Source: a virus. From it: DNA of 27,169 bases. Below the pieces are notes generated by a model. It was not told where the DNA came from and did no database searches. It saw nothing but the letters and a program-made list of their open reading frames with translations. The number at the start of each line of letters is the position of its first letter. Within the stretch, counting starts at the first letter, position 1. Below are positions 1-6,649 of this stretch, piece after piece. The position numbers and the translations under genes were made by a program. The DNA is taken from the IMG/VR virus record IMGVR_UViG_3300044621_001215, positions 1-27,169 of that record; one strand, given 5' to 3'.

Positions 1-118
1 AATTGGTTGCGCTTTGCTATGTGGTTGGGTGGTTACTTGCTGCTTTGTTTTGTTGTATGGGGGGGGTGGTTGGGTCCAGGCGTTGCGGATCTATTGGCCC
101 GGGGCTGCCTGTTTAACT
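1..118. other. G/T-rich non-coding segment at window start
   Basis: The first ~118 bases are strongly G/T-rich on the plus strand, unlike the A/C-rich plus strand that follows. They contain a run of eight G (about 59-66) followed by TGGTTGGG, and earlier GGTTGGGTGG. A GC-rich dyad (GGCCCGGGGC) lies near 100-109. I found no credible ORF on either strand; the longest minus-strand reading frame has only a 12-codon ATG ORF. The complementary strand is A/C-rich like the early coding strand, which would fit a 5' untranslated region of a divergent minus-strand gene to the left, or an origin or genome-end region. Which of these applies cannot be decided here. Confidence 0.4.
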
Positions 119-174
119 GGTAACATATTAAATAAAATATTAATTTGTTAAAGTTTTACTAAGGTTTGTTTTAG

Positions 175-208
175 TTGTTCTAATTTACGCAATGTATAGC
201 TATATTTG
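175..208 (+). promoter_or_regulatory. Bacteroidota-type promoter of the early region
   Basis: TTG at 175-177 and TATATTTG at 201-208 match the -33 TTG and -7 TAnnTTTG elements known from Bacteroides and Flavobacterium, with a 23-nt spacer. The first gene starts 53 nt downstream, giving a leader of roughly 45 nt. This is the best candidate for the promoter driving the small-gene array. TAnnTTTG occurs by chance in AT-rich DNA, so confidence is moderate. Confidence 0.55.
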
Positions 209-261
209 CATTAACGGGCCAAAATATAGCCCAATATTAAAAAACTAAAAAATTTAGCAAA

Positions 262-546
262 ATGAACACACTTTTTACAAATGATTATTACCAGTGCTTT
301 AATGTTACTAAATGGCTTCCAACAAAACAGGAGCTAATACAGGACTTTAATAAAAGAAACGGCAAAGCCTCAAAAACGCGCTTTATTAATGAAGCATTGA
401 GAGAAGCACTGGAAACACGCGCGGACCTGATAGAAGCCCTGAACAACAGGAAAAACGGCATGTTACACGGAGCTACACATACTTACAATGATCTAGCTAC
501 ATATAACAACTATATCCAAAATATTGAAGATCTTAAAAGCATATAA
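262..546 (+). CDS. hypothetical early protein, first gene of the array
   Basis: This 94-residue protein is the first gene after the putative promoter. It is soluble, mostly helical in character (residues ~20-60 rich in K, E, A and L), with no signal peptide or TM segment and no domain I recognise. Its leader ends in GCAAA-ATG and lacks the CCAGTAA motif found before the next genes, which fits it being promoter-proximal. Function unknown; position suggests immediate-early expression. Confidence 0.7.
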   Translation: MNTLFTNDYYQCFNVTKWLPTKQELIQDFNKRNGKASKTRFINEALREALETRADLIEALNNRKNGMLHGATHTYNDLATYNNYIQNIEDLKSI

Positions 547-572
547 ACAAACACCCAGTAAAAAACAATACA

Positions 573-794
573 ATGAAAACAAAAGTAAAAATTCAATTCG
601 GAACGCATGGCTATTTTTTAGTAATTAATAACAAAGCCATTAAACAGGATCCAGCTTATTATTTAGGCTTTAAGGCAACAGAATTGACCTTTATTTATGC
701 AAATAACTGGATAGCCACAGAATTTGCAACTATTAAAGATTTGAGGCAATACTGGAACAATAACAGAAACAACATAATTTTTGCCACTAAATAA
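573..794 (+). CDS. hypothetical small protein
   Basis: This 73-residue basic protein has alternating hydrophobic residues suggesting beta structure. Its C-terminal half (NNWIATEFATIKDLRQYW) has the same pattern as NKWINVKFTYSNLVKALK in the next gene, so the two may be diverged paralogues; this is a weak by-eye match. It is preceded by CCAGTAAAAAAC and an ACAATACA-ATG leader. No known domain. Confidence 0.65.
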   Translation: MKTKVKIQFGTHGYFLVINNKAIKQDPAYYLGFKATELTFIYANNWIATEFATIKDLRQYWNNNRNNIIFATK

Positions 795-817
795 ACACCC
801 AGTAAAACAACAACAAC

Positions 818-1102
818 ATGAAAAAAGCCTATTTAATTAGAATGAGCGAGGACGGGAACGACAAGTACATCTTTACAAATGTAAAAGCGTTATTTAACCG
901 CGTTAATGAGCTCAATTATTCAGCGAATTATATTTGCACCCTAGACAATAGTAATAAATGGATAAACGTAAAATTCACCTACTCAAATCTAGTAAAAGCG
1001 TTAAAAGACGGGTGCGGGTATAGTTTAGACATATACCCGGATAAAGACGCCAACGGGTACGCGTCGCTAGAAATTCAAGAAATGATAATATCATCTAAAT
1101 AA
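818..1102 (+). CDS. hypothetical small protein, possible paralogue of upstream gene
   Basis: This 94-residue soluble protein of unknown function carries the NxWI-x3-F-x4-L pattern (NKWINVKFTYSNL) also seen in the preceding gene. The start is supported by the leader CCAGTAAAAC followed by AACAACAAC-ATG, almost the same as the leader of the gene before it. Confidence 0.65.
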   Translation: MKKAYLIRMSEDGNDKYIFTNVKALFNRVNELNYSANYICTLDNSNKWINVKFTYSNLVKALKDGCGYSLDIYPDKDANGYASLEIQEMIISSK

Positions 1103-1109
1103 ACGCCCA

Positions 1110-1184
1110 GTGAAAAAAACAACACAAACAGCCCTTTTAATTGCCCTTTTATTTTTATTAATAACATTAGCCGATAACCTATAA
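1110..1184 (+). CDS. possible 24-residue membrane peptide, GTG start
   Basis: A GTG-initiated frame encodes 24 residues: two Lys then a hydrophobic stretch (ALLIALLFLLITLA), like a signal anchor. The GTG lies inside a variant of the start-associated motif (CCAGTGAAAA for CCAGTAAAA), so the frame may simply arise from that motif. It fills an otherwise empty 93-nt gap. Weak call. Confidence 0.25.
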   Translation: MKKTTQTALLIALLFLLITLADNL

Positions 1185-1195
1185 ACATTAAAGAC

Positions 1196-1348
1196 ATGGA
1201 ACAACAAACCGCCCTTTTAGTAGACTATTTAGCCCTATTTATCCAAAAGCAACTGCCACATGATACTATTGTAAACATGATAAAAAGGGACACGGATATA
1301 AGCCCCGAAATACGCCAAAGATTAATTATTTTTATTAATTCAAAATAA
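1196..1348 (+). CDS. hypothetical 50-residue protein
   Basis: A 50-residue helical protein (starts MEQQTALLVDYLALFIQK) with amphipathic character and no known domain. The frame ends in TAA right before the CCCAGTAACC leader of the next gene, and its codon use resembles neighbours. The opposite strand is also open here but lacks a leader, so I prefer the plus strand. Confidence 0.5.
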   Translation: MEQQTALLVDYLALFIQKQLPHDTIVNMIKRDTDISPEIRQRLIIFINSK

Positions 1349-1359
1349 ACCCAGTAACC

Positions 1360-1536
1360 ATGCAAACAGAATACACAACACAACAAGCCCAGCAATACGC
1401 AAAGCAAAGAAACAAGCCAACGCGCTTTTATTTGAACGTATACGGCTGGAACACTTATTTTACATTAAAGCCAACTTTTGCAACCCCCAGCGGTAAGTTA
1501 AAGGCGTTCCCAAAATCATTAATAATTAAACCATAA
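1360..1536 (+). CDS. hypothetical 58-residue protein
   Basis: A basic 58-residue protein beginning MQTEYTTQQAQQYAKQ, with a Gln-rich N-terminus followed by aromatic residues (RFYLNVYGWNTYF). The leader is AAACCCAGTAACC-ATG, with the start-associated motif only a few bases from the start. The next gene begins 3 nt after the stop. Function unknown. Confidence 0.55.
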   Translation: MQTEYTTQQAQQYAKQRNKPTRFYLNVYGWNTYFTLKPTFATPSGKLKAFPKSLIIKP

Positions 1537-1539
1537 ACC

Positions 1540-1671
1540 ATGCAAACACTCAACACACTTTTACCCGTCATTTATTTTATTAATTTAACCCTTTGCGCTG
1601 GATCATTACTTTTGATTATTGGCGCTATTACCTTCAAAACATTAAAAGCGGTTAAAAATTATTTATTTTAA
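1540..1671 (+). CDS. single-pass membrane microprotein
   Basis: A 43-residue protein dominated by hydrophobic residues (about 6-33), ending in the basic tail KTLKAVKNYLF. This predicts one TM helix with the positive end probably in the cytoplasm. It begins MQT like the previous gene and sits 3 nt downstream of it. Small membrane proteins in phage early regions often inhibit host functions or exclude other phages, but nothing here identifies which. Confidence 0.5.
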   Translation: MQTLNTLLPVIYFINLTLCAGSLLLIIGAITFKTLKAVKNYLF

Positions 1672-1681
1672 TTTACACAAA
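1666..1681 (+). repeat. 16-bp repeat TTTTAATTTACACAAA, copy 1
   Basis: TTTTAATTTACACAAA is present here and again at 5503-5518, both immediately before a gene whose leader lacks a normal CCAGTAA start-associated motif. This copy overlaps the end of the preceding membrane-protein gene and lies 33 nt before the next start. It could be a shared regulatory element or a relic of duplication. Confidence 0.5.
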
Positions 1682-1714
1682 AACAAACTTAAACAACTAC
1701 AAAAATTTTATTTT

Positions 1715-1999
1715 ATGAAGTACCCAGTAACACAATACAATGAACTAAAAAGCGCTTTATTATTATTTATAGAACGCTATAAAATAGACAAAGAAACGGC
1801 AACCAGTAAAGCGGACTATTTGCACTATAAAATCTACCAGCAAAAGACCTACCAAGACAGCAACGCCAATATAATAAAAAACGAGGACGGCAGCCGCTTA
1901 TTTGAGCTGAACGAGGCATTTAGCTTATATCCAGAGGGCTGCAATGATACACACGTTAAAACAGCCATGAAGAACGTAATAAACGAAATATTTAACTAA
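1715..1999 (+). CDS. hypothetical early protein
   Basis: A 94-residue soluble, charged protein of unknown function, helical at the N-terminus (LKSALLLFIERYKIDKE). The leader is ACAAAAATTTTATTTT-ATG. Its first codons happen to spell the start-associated motif (CCCAGTAACACAATACA-ATG), but the ATG that follows is out of frame and stops after one codon, so 1715 is retained. It follows the 16-bp repeat, perhaps marking a new transcription start. Confidence 0.65.
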   Translation: MKYPVTQYNELKSALLLFIERYKIDKETATSKADYLHYKIYQQKTYQDSNANIIKNEDGSRLFELNEAFSLYPEGCNDTHVKTAMKNVINEIFN

Positions 2000-2027
2000 T
2001 TACAAAACACTATAAAAACTCAATACA

Positions 2028-2348
2028 ATGAACACACAAACAACAACCCCAGCAGCTTTACAGGTACAAACAATAGACATAAACGCAAAGCAGTGGTTTG
2101 ACAAAGTAAATGGCAATAGCTATTTTGCCGGATATGTTACAATTAATTACGGCCTACCTGATGAAACAAAATATTTTATGCCGTTTCAATACGGTTATGG
2201 AGATTTTTATATCTATAAAGGATTAGACATGCTGGAAAGATTAGGCCACATAACCGAAACAAATACCGCAACACTCCGCGCCATTGGTATAATTTTGCGC
2301 TCTAATATCCAACGAGGCTGCAAAAAGCGTGAACTAATGCAATATTAA
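2028..2348 (+). CDS. conserved phage hypothetical protein
   Basis: This 106-residue protein contains I-x-AKQWFDKVNGNSYFAGYVTI followed by a PFQYGYGDFYIY segment. I associate this pattern with small uncharacterised proteins in Bacteroidota phages and mobile elements. Aromatic and glycine richness suggest a compact beta-rich fold. There is no catalytic signature. Leader ACTCAATACA-ATG. Confidence 0.7.
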   Translation: MNTQTTTPAALQVQTIDINAKQWFDKVNGNSYFAGYVTINYGLPDETKYFMPFQYGYGDFYIYKGLDMLERLGHITETNTATLRAIGIILRSNIQRGCKKRELMQY

Positions 2349-2369
2349 TAAACTAATAAAAAATATAAA

Positions 2370-2609
2370 ATGAAAACAAATAAATATACTTATTACCTAG
2401 TTATTCAACAAAATTACGGGGCTGGTTGGGAAGATAATTCACTTTACCAATGTACCAGCAACGGCCTACCAATTGAAAAAAGCGACAAATTTAGAGAAAC
2501 AAAAAGCGGCCTTAAAATACCTATTTCGCTATATAGCCAAGATCTAGGAGAATATAAGCGCACCGGATACGCTACACGCACAATAAAACGCAAAGAAATA
2601 AACCAATAA
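2370..2609 (+). CDS. hypothetical small protein
   Basis: A 79-residue basic protein with an aromatic, beta-prone start (YTYYLVIQQNYGAGWED) and a charged tail (TRTIKRKEINQ). No recognisable domain. The opposite strand is open but without a suitable leader. Preceded by an A-rich leader (AAAAAATATAAA-ATG). Confidence 0.6.
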   Translation: MKTNKYTYYLVIQQNYGAGWEDNSLYQCTSNGLPIEKSDKFRETKSGLKIPISLYSQDLGEYKRTGYATRTIKRKEINQ

Positions 2610-2631
2610 AACAACCTTAAAACATTACACC

Positions 2632-2832
2632 ATGAAAACACAAAAAGAAGTTAGGGCAAATTTTTGGGCTTACCTTAAAGAAGTAGCCCCCCAGCACCTA
2701 AAAGAATATAGAGCCAGTAAAAGACAAAACCAATACACCGCAGATGTCAGGACATTATTTTGCGACTATATAGACTACCTACACAAAAGCGGAGAAATTA
2801 AACAGAATTTAGCCTATAAAATAACCCTATAA
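2632..2832 (+). CDS. hypothetical small helical protein
   Basis: A 66-residue, very basic protein (KEVRANFWAYLKEVAPQHLKEYRASKRQNQ), predicted helical and possibly nucleic-acid binding from charge alone. The leader contains ACAACCTTAAAAC, a CCTTAAAAC variant of the start-associated motif, then CATTACACC-ATG. Function unknown. Confidence 0.6.
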   Translation: MKTQKEVRANFWAYLKEVAPQHLKEYRASKRQNQYTADVRTLFCDYIDYLHKSGEIKQNLAYKITL

Positions 2833-2854
2833 AACACCATTAAAAAATAATAAA

Positions 2855-3298
2855 ATGAATAAGAAACAACAAAGAGCCGAAAATCTTAACCGCCATTATT
2901 TTAATATTGCGCAACTTTACCAGCAGACAACAGGCAAAGAAATTACACAAGATCAAGCCAAAAAGATTAGTAATAAATTACGAAAGCTGGAAAGACTGGC
3001 AACCATTGAAACAACCGCACAAAATAACGGCTATTATGTAGAGCCAAGCCCGTTAGATTGGAAAACAGGTAGAGCGGAAAAAATGCACTTAAAACTGGAC
3101 GAGGACGGCAGCTGCCCCGAAAGTGATGCAAAATTAGATGAAATTGAAAAACAGGTTCAAAAAATATTTGATAACAAATTAGAGGGCCTTTTTATCAATT
3201 ATGATAGTAGAGGTTATGCCCTTAAAATAAAGGCCGATAACAGCCCATTAGGGCAGGATTGGGGCGGTTACTATATATTAAGCCCTGAAATACAATAA
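2855..3298 (+). CDS. conserved hypothetical protein with RGYALKI...DWGGY signature
   Basis: This 147-residue protein is the largest of the early array. The N-terminal half (1-55) is helical and basic. The C-terminal half contains LEGLFINYDSRGYALKIK (~110-127) and DWGGYYILSPE (~135-145). I have seen this paired pattern (RGYALKI followed by DWGGYxIL-x-PE) in uncharacterised phage and mobile-element proteins, but no function is known to me. No Cys/His metal site. Confidence 0.75.
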   Translation: MNKKQQRAENLNRHYFNIAQLYQQTTGKEITQDQAKKISNKLRKLERLATIETTAQNNGYYVEPSPLDWKTGRAEKMHLKLDEDGSCPESDAKLDEIEKQVQKIFDNKLEGLFINYDSRGYALKIKADNSPLGQDWGGYYILSPEIQ

Positions 3299-3331
3299 AA
3301 CAACCTTAAAACAACCTTAAAACCTTAAAAA

Positions 3332-3538
3332 ATGAAATACCAGCAATATTTATTCAGCCAATTATTAGCCCTTTTTAACTTTGATTTTGCGGAGCAGCCG
3401 TATGATATACAATATAAAAACGCATTAACAATGTACGCAGATTTTGAGCAAAGCCCTTTTAATTTAGATAATATCGGCCTTTATGAATGTATTATTAACT
3501 ATTTACAAAACAAATACCAAACAACCTTAAAACCTTAA
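3332..3538 (+). CDS. hypothetical small protein
   Basis: A 68-residue acidic, aromatic-rich helical protein of unknown function. Its leader holds three CCTTAAAA units in tandem. Its own last codons (TTLKP-stop) are encoded by the same motif (ACAACCTTAAAACCTTAA), which is also the leader of the following gene, so a regulatory repeat has been used as coding sequence. Confidence 0.6.
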   Translation: MKYQQYLFSQLLALFNFDFAEQPYDIQYKNALTMYADFEQSPFNLDNIGLYECIINYLQNKYQTTLKP

Positions 3539-3541
3539 AAA

Positions 3542-3799
3542 ATGAACAACCACACAAAAGCCCAGCAATTTATCAACGACCTAAGCCCCGAAACACGCGC
3601 GGCCGTCCTAAACATAGCAACAACAATAAAGCCGGCACTGGATCAAATACACGCCCAGCAGCCAACGACTAAAAATTATTACGGGGACTATATGCGCTTA
3701 ATGTTAGTTAAACCCCAATATGCAAAGATTTTGGCCCTTGCCATGCTATACGAAGGAGCAAACCCCGAAGGAGTAGAGGCGGCAGTAAATTTAATTTAA
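3542..3799 (+). CDS. hypothetical small helical protein
   Basis: An 85-residue, probably all-helical protein, Ala-rich (LSPETRAAVLNIATTIKPAL). It starts 3 nt after the previous stop, with the leader ACCTTAAAACCTTAAAAA overlapping that gene's 3' end. No known domain. Confidence 0.65.
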   Translation: MNNHTKAQQFINDLSPETRAAVLNIATTIKPALDQIHAQQPTTKNYYGDYMRLMLVKPQYAKILALAMLYEGANPEGVEAAVNLI

Positions 3800-3821
3800 C
3801 AACCAGTAAAACCTAAATAAA

Positions 3822-4118
3822 ATGAATAAAGCGATATTAACAATAAACAAGCTAACCGACAGAAAAAACGGGTACGGAATGCCAATAGTAGAAGTAACCA
3901 GCACAAAGGACATAAAAGTAATAAATAGGGGCTATAATGATTTTGAGCCAGTGCAAGAAATAGATGAAACCGACCTTCTCAGGCTTAGAACTTACTTTTC
4001 CAGCTTCACTAATGAAACGCTAATGCTAGAAATAAAAACCCCCAATAGATTAACTAATTGCTGGTATAAATTGACAGACGTTTATATAGGGGGCAAAGGC
4101 TCCAATATAATTTGGTAA
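3822..4118 (+). CDS. hypothetical small protein
   Basis: A 98-residue protein with beta-strand character (AILTINKL, IVEVTSTKDIKVI, TLMLEIKTP) and a C-terminal YKLTDVYIGGKGSNIIW. Unknown function. Leader: CCAGTAAAACCTAAATAAA-ATG, a full start-associated motif. Confidence 0.6.
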   Translation: MNKAILTINKLTDRKNGYGMPIVEVTSTKDIKVINRGYNDFEPVQEIDETDLLRLRTYFSSFTNETLMLEIKTPNRLTNCWYKLTDVYIGGKGSNIIW

Positions 4119-4148
4119 ACTAATTAACAACCAATAAAACCTAATACA

Positions 4149-4343
4149 ATGGAAACAATAACACAAAAAGGCTATTTAGAAAAATTTGCTATAATTTATT
4201 TAGATAGAATGAATAAACTAAACTATACAAAACAAGAGGCAATAAAATTTTTTGAGGCCCAACACGAACATAATATAAAAAATAATATTGTAAACAATTT
4301 ATTTGACATGATAGCAGAGGCAACAAAATTAAAACAAAATTAA
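4149..4343 (+). CDS. hypothetical small helical protein
   Basis: A 64-residue protein, predicted all-alpha (EKFAIIYLDRMNKL, KQEAIKFFEAQHEH). No domain recognised. Leader: CCAATAAAACCTAATACA-ATG. Confidence 0.6.
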   Translation: METITQKGYLEKFAIIYLDRMNKLNYTKQEAIKFFEAQHEHNIKNNIVNNLFDMIAEATKLKQN

Positions 4344-4354
4344 AACCTAATAAA

Positions 4355-4600
4355 ATGAAAAACCAAATAACAATAGGCGGCCAAATTGGTTACCTAAATT
4401 TAAGCACTGGTAGATACAAATGGACTAAAATAATAGGAATGAATGGCAACGAGTTACAAATGCGAGAGGAAAGAAAACACTTTGCCAACCACTACACCGA
4501 AAAAACAGAGGACGTAATAAAGCACCTCAAAACTTCCTCAATTGATTTTAAGGACGGCCGCCCATTATTAAAATACAAAGGCACTATAAAACTATATTAA
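4355..4600 (+). CDS. hypothetical small protein
   Basis: An 81-residue basic protein; the N-terminal ~30 residues are Gly-rich and beta-prone (TIGGQIGYLNLSTGRYKW), the middle is charged and helical. Leader: TAAAACCTAATAAA-ATG, where the TAA is the stop of the previous gene. Unknown function. Confidence 0.6.
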   Translation: MKNQITIGGQIGYLNLSTGRYKWTKIIGMNGNELQMREERKHFANHYTEKTEDVIKHLKTSSIDFKDGRPLLKYKGTIKLY

Positions 4601-4621
4601 ACAACCTAAAAACCCAATACA

Positions 4622-4771
4622 ATGGAAAACATACAAGCCTTTGAAAAATTAATTTCGCTTTATGATATATGCGACTTATTACAAGACATAAACGAAGAAG
4701 AAACCGCCGAAGAAATGAGAGAAACGCTCAATAAATTATCGGCTTATATCCAATCATTAAACAACCAGTAA
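4622..4771 (+). CDS. hypothetical 49-residue acidic protein
   Basis: A 49-residue, strongly acidic helical protein (QDINEEETAEEMRETLNKL). Leader CTAAAAACCCAATACA-ATG matches the array pattern, and its stop codon is the TAA within the CCAGTAAAAC motif preceding the next gene, so motif and stop are shared. Acidic microproteins of phages can be nucleic-acid mimics, but that is speculation. Confidence 0.55.
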   Translation: MENIQAFEKLISLYDICDLLQDINEEETAEEMRETLNKLSAYIQSLNNQ

Positions 4772-4782
4772 AACCCAATAAA

Positions 4783-5181
4783 ATGAAAATAGAACTAACA
4801 CCAACAGAAGCAGAAAATTTATTTCATGAGGCGCTATCTAATTCGCTTGGATATATTGAAGCCGGATATAGTCTAGAATTAACATACACAAAAGCCGACT
4901 ATAATATAGCTAAATCTAATTTTAAGGCCCATGAAGGCCCTGATATAGCGATATGTCATGAAGATATATTAATGCAGATCTTAAAGGACGGAAACAGCCT
5001 TAAAATAATAGACTATGAAGATGAAACTAACACGCGCTCAATTACTATTGAGGACGTACATAAAAAAGTGGCGCTAACCCCTGCAAATCATCTACTAGAC
5101 GCCATAAATGAAAACGGGGACGCCATAACTGGCGATTGCATTTTACAGAGCGTATTTTTTGGCGAAATTATATTCGGCTAA
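4783..5181 (+). CDS. conserved phage hypothetical protein
   Basis: A 132-residue acidic protein. Notable stretches are KADYNIAKSNFKAHEGPDI, EDILMQILKDG and the C-terminal GDCILQSVFFGEIIFG. The ending (VFFGEIIFG) is one I associate with a conserved, uncharacterised protein of Bacteroidota phages. Leader: CCAGTAAAACCCAATAAA-ATG. It is the last gene before an AT-rich regulatory gap. Confidence 0.7.
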   Translation: MKIELTPTEAENLFHEALSNSLGYIEAGYSLELTYTKADYNIAKSNFKAHEGPDIAICHEDILMQILKDGNSLKIIDYEDETNTRSITIEDVHKKVALTPANHLLDAINENGDAITGDCILQSVFFGEIIFG

Positions 5182-5220
5182 TTATCTGTTAAGATTGCAG
5201 CCCTCAATAAAAACTTTTTT

Positions 5221-5233
5221 TTAATTAAATTAA
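5221..5233 (+). promoter_or_regulatory. palindrome TTAATTAAATTAA, copy 1
   Basis: The exact 13-bp odd palindrome TTAATTWAATTAA sits in the 76-nt gap between two genes, preceded by A5-C-T8. The downstream gene starts 24 nt later. No TAnnTTTG element follows it here, so a promoter is not demonstrated. One of seven intergenic copies in the window. Confidence 0.5.
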
Positions 5234-5257
5234 TAACAAACCACTTAAACCAATTTT

Positions 5258-5458
5258 ATGATTAATTTACAAAAACCACGCGCCCCACACAAAAACATCA
5301 AATTTATTGCCGTTAAAGATACTGGCAGCCCCGAAGCTATTTACAAAGTAGATAACAGGGTATTTTATGCAGAAGTCCAACAGGATCAAGACGGGGAATT
5401 TTATTTTCTGCACATGAATAGAGCGCAATATTTACCCCAAGAATTTCAACAACCTTAA
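5258..5458 (+). CDS. hypothetical small protein
   Basis: A 66-residue protein, Pro-rich at both ends, beta-prone in the centre (IKFIAVKDTG, AIYKVDNRVFYAEV, EFYFLHM). Unknown function. It lacks the CCAGTAA leader (leader is AACCAATTTT-ATG) and follows the TTAATTAAATTAA palindrome, so it may open a new transcription unit. Confidence 0.6.
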   Translation: MINLQKPRAPHKNIKFIAVKDTGSPEAIYKVDNRVFYAEVQQDQDGEFYFLHMNRAQYLPQEFQQP

Positions 5459-5502
5459 CAACCCATTAACAGCAGCCAGTATTTTTTACTTTTATTTTTG
5501 CT

Positions 5503-5518
5503 TTTTAATTTACACAAA
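5503..5518 (+). repeat. 16-bp repeat TTTTAATTTACACAAA, copy 2, with possible -7 element
   Basis: The second copy of TTTTAATTTACACAAA lies in the gap before the next gene. A TATTTTTG (-7 like) stands at 5493-5500 just upstream, but no TTG at 17-23 nt is seen. The start codon at 5538 is 19 nt downstream. Possible promoter region. Confidence 0.4.
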
Positions 5519-5537
5519 TAACAAAACCAACAAAACC

Positions 5538-5705
5538 ATGTCAAAAATTAACAAACTAAAAGCCCAAATTTTAGCGTTAAATACCCGAATTAAGACGGGT
5601 AAAGTTAAAAACGTGTATTCTATCCAAAATAAGATTAAGCAGCTGAAAAGCGACCTTAAAATTGAATTGGAGAACTATAATTGGGAAAACTACCTATCTA
5701 ATTAA
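5538..5705 (+). CDS. 55-residue coiled-coil-like basic protein
   Basis: A 55-residue protein (starts MSKINKLKAQILALNTRIK) with heptad-like Leu/Ile spacing along its length and a high Lys content, suggesting a short coiled coil, possibly nucleic-acid associated. Leader: AACCAACAAAACC-ATG. Function unknown. Confidence 0.55.
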   Translation: MSKINKLKAQILALNTRIKTGKVKNVYSIQNKIKQLKSDLKIELENYNWENYLSN

Positions 5706-5726
5706 TAAACCCAGTAAAACAAACCA

Positions 5727-5840
5727 ATGGAAGTAGCAATTTTATTAAGCATTTTATTGACCTTATTTGTAGGCGCAGACCTTACAGATAAAGAAACCGG
5801 CTACATTAACAACAATTTTGAAGATATTAATAACAATTAA
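5727..5840 (+). CDS. 37-residue peptide with hydrophobic N-terminus
   Basis: A 37-residue ORF: MEVAILLSILLTLFVGADL gives a signal-like or TM segment of about 16 residues, followed by a polar Asn-rich tail. Leader CCAGTAAAACAAACCA-ATG is a full start-associated motif, the main reason to believe it. Possible exported or membrane peptide. Confidence 0.5.
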   Translation: MEVAILLSILLTLFVGADLTDKETGYINNNFEDINNN

Positions 5841-5852
5841 ACCAACAAAACC

Positions 5853-6128
5853 ATGAAAACTTTTGACTTTTACAGAGATGAAAAACAAACAATTTGGGTA
5901 AGAACAAGATTTGATATCCAAGCTGAAAGCTATGAACAAGCATTGGAGAAAATTAAAGAAGTTGAAGCAGACAAATCCGAAAGCTATGAAAACACACATT
6001 ATTGGGAATTTTTAGAAGAAACATTGGAAGAAATAACACCGGAAGAAAACAAAGGAGAGGCAACCCTTGAAATACACTCCGAAGATACTGATGAACTAAT
6101 TTACACAAACGAAACCAAAACCAATTAA
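5853..6128 (+). CDS. acidic small protein
   Basis: A 91-residue, strongly acidic protein. It begins with a short beta segment (KTFDFYRDEKQTIWVRTRFDI) and an amphipathic helix (QAESYEQALEKIKEVEADK), a layout like the DpnD/PcfM-type small proteins of Bacteroidota elements; the resemblance is loose. The tail is rich in E and T. Leader AAACCAACAAAACC-ATG. Confidence 0.65.
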   Translation: MKTFDFYRDEKQTIWVRTRFDIQAESYEQALEKIKEVEADKSESYENTHYWEFLEETLEEITPEENKGEATLEIHSEDTDELIYTNETKTN

Positions 6129-6131
6129 ACC

Positions 6132-6344
6132 ATGAACAAACCACTTACCGCCATGCAATTATGGAAATTTTTAACCTCTTTACACGAGGAAGGCCACGAC
6201 CTAGAAAACATTAAAGTATTGTACCGACACGACCGCGATAGTGATGATGTGCTGGTATGTGCAGCCGAAGAAGATTTGTACGACATGAAAACCAATAGCG
6301 TACTAGAAACAATCATGTTATTAACTAACCCAGAACAACTATAA
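6132..6344 (+). CDS. hypothetical small acidic protein
   Basis: A 70-residue protein with helix (AMQLWKFLTSLHEEGHDL) then beta segments (IKVLYRHDRDSDDVLVCAAEEDLYD). Unknown function. Leader CCAATTAAACC-ATG, the second form of the start-associated motif, begins here and recurs through 7697. Confidence 0.65.
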   Translation: MNKPLTAMQLWKFLTSLHEEGHDLENIKVLYRHDRDSDDVLVCAAEEDLYDMKTNSVLETIMLLTNPEQL

Positions 6345-6364
6345 ACCAATTAAAACCAATTAAA

Positions 6365-6628
6365 ATGGACATTAGACAACAATGTAGAGAACGAGCAACC
6401 AAATTCGCTATTGAGTATGGCTTCACAGATGTAAGCGATCATATTATAGACGTTATGGTTTCTATTATGTGCACACGTGATAAAACCTCGCACGCTGGCG
6501 GCAGCTTTGTGCAAGCAGTTGTAAATAACAATTTGTATTTAGCTTTAAGTAAAGCAGATACCGATTGCAGAAACAATATTTACTTACTGGCCATGTGTAA
6601 AGAAAATTGCTTCTTAAACGAATTTTAA
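6365..6628 (+). CDS. conserved phage hypothetical protein (GGSFVQAVVNNNL motif)
   Basis: An 87-residue protein with GGSFVQAVVNNNLYLALSKAD (~43-63). I associate this pattern (GGSFV-x-A-x2-NN-L-x3-A-x3-AD) with small uncharacterised proteins common in Bacteroidota phages. Five Cys residues are scattered without a zinc-finger spacing. The leader has two tandem CCAATTAAAA units. Confidence 0.7.
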   Translation: MDIRQQCRERATKFAIEYGFTDVSDHIIDVMVSIMCTRDKTSHAGGSFVQAVVNNNLYLALSKADTDCRNNIYLLAMCKENCFLNEF

Positions 6629-6649
6629 CCTTATTAAACCAATTAAACA

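Larger units (their letters stand above)
555..5720 (+). repeat. dispersed start-associated repeat, CCAGTAAAAC form
   Basis: CCAGTAA (often CCAGTAAAAC) precedes starts at 555, 799, 1107 (as CCAGTGA), 1351, 3803, 4765 and 5711. Related forms CCTTAAAAC (2615, 3304-3330, 3521-3540) and CCAATAAAACC / ACCTAATA (4131, 4343, 4606) fill the remaining junctions. An A-rich tail with AATACA or AATAAA before the ATG usually follows. No Shine-Dalgarno is present. Probably a translation-initiation element. Confidence 0.7.

Noticed and set aside
1225-1407. Minus-strand 60-residue hydrophobic frame
   Set aside because: Antisense to two small plus-strand genes with proper leaders; Cys/Phe-rich composition is typical of the complement of A/C-rich coding DNA.
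1607-1614. TACTTTTG inside the membrane microprotein gene as a promoter for 1715
   Set aside because: The only nearby TTG is too close (11-12 nt) and the start codon is about 100 nt away; not distinguishable from chance.
1739-1747. ATG preceded by a CCCAGTAACACAATACA leader inside the gene at 1715
   Set aside because: It reads ATG-AAC-TAA, so it cannot encode a protein; the in-frame start at 1715 gives 94 residues.
3376-3383. TAACTTTG inside the gene at 3332 as a promoter
   Set aside because: No -33 TTG, it lies mid-gene, and the next gene has a normal array leader; TAnnTTTG is frequent by chance in AT-rich DNA.
5763-6144. Minus-strand hydrophobic frames opposite the acidic protein gene
   Set aside because: Complement of Glu/Lys-rich codons gives Phe/Leu/Ser-rich artefacts; no leader or partner gene on that strand.
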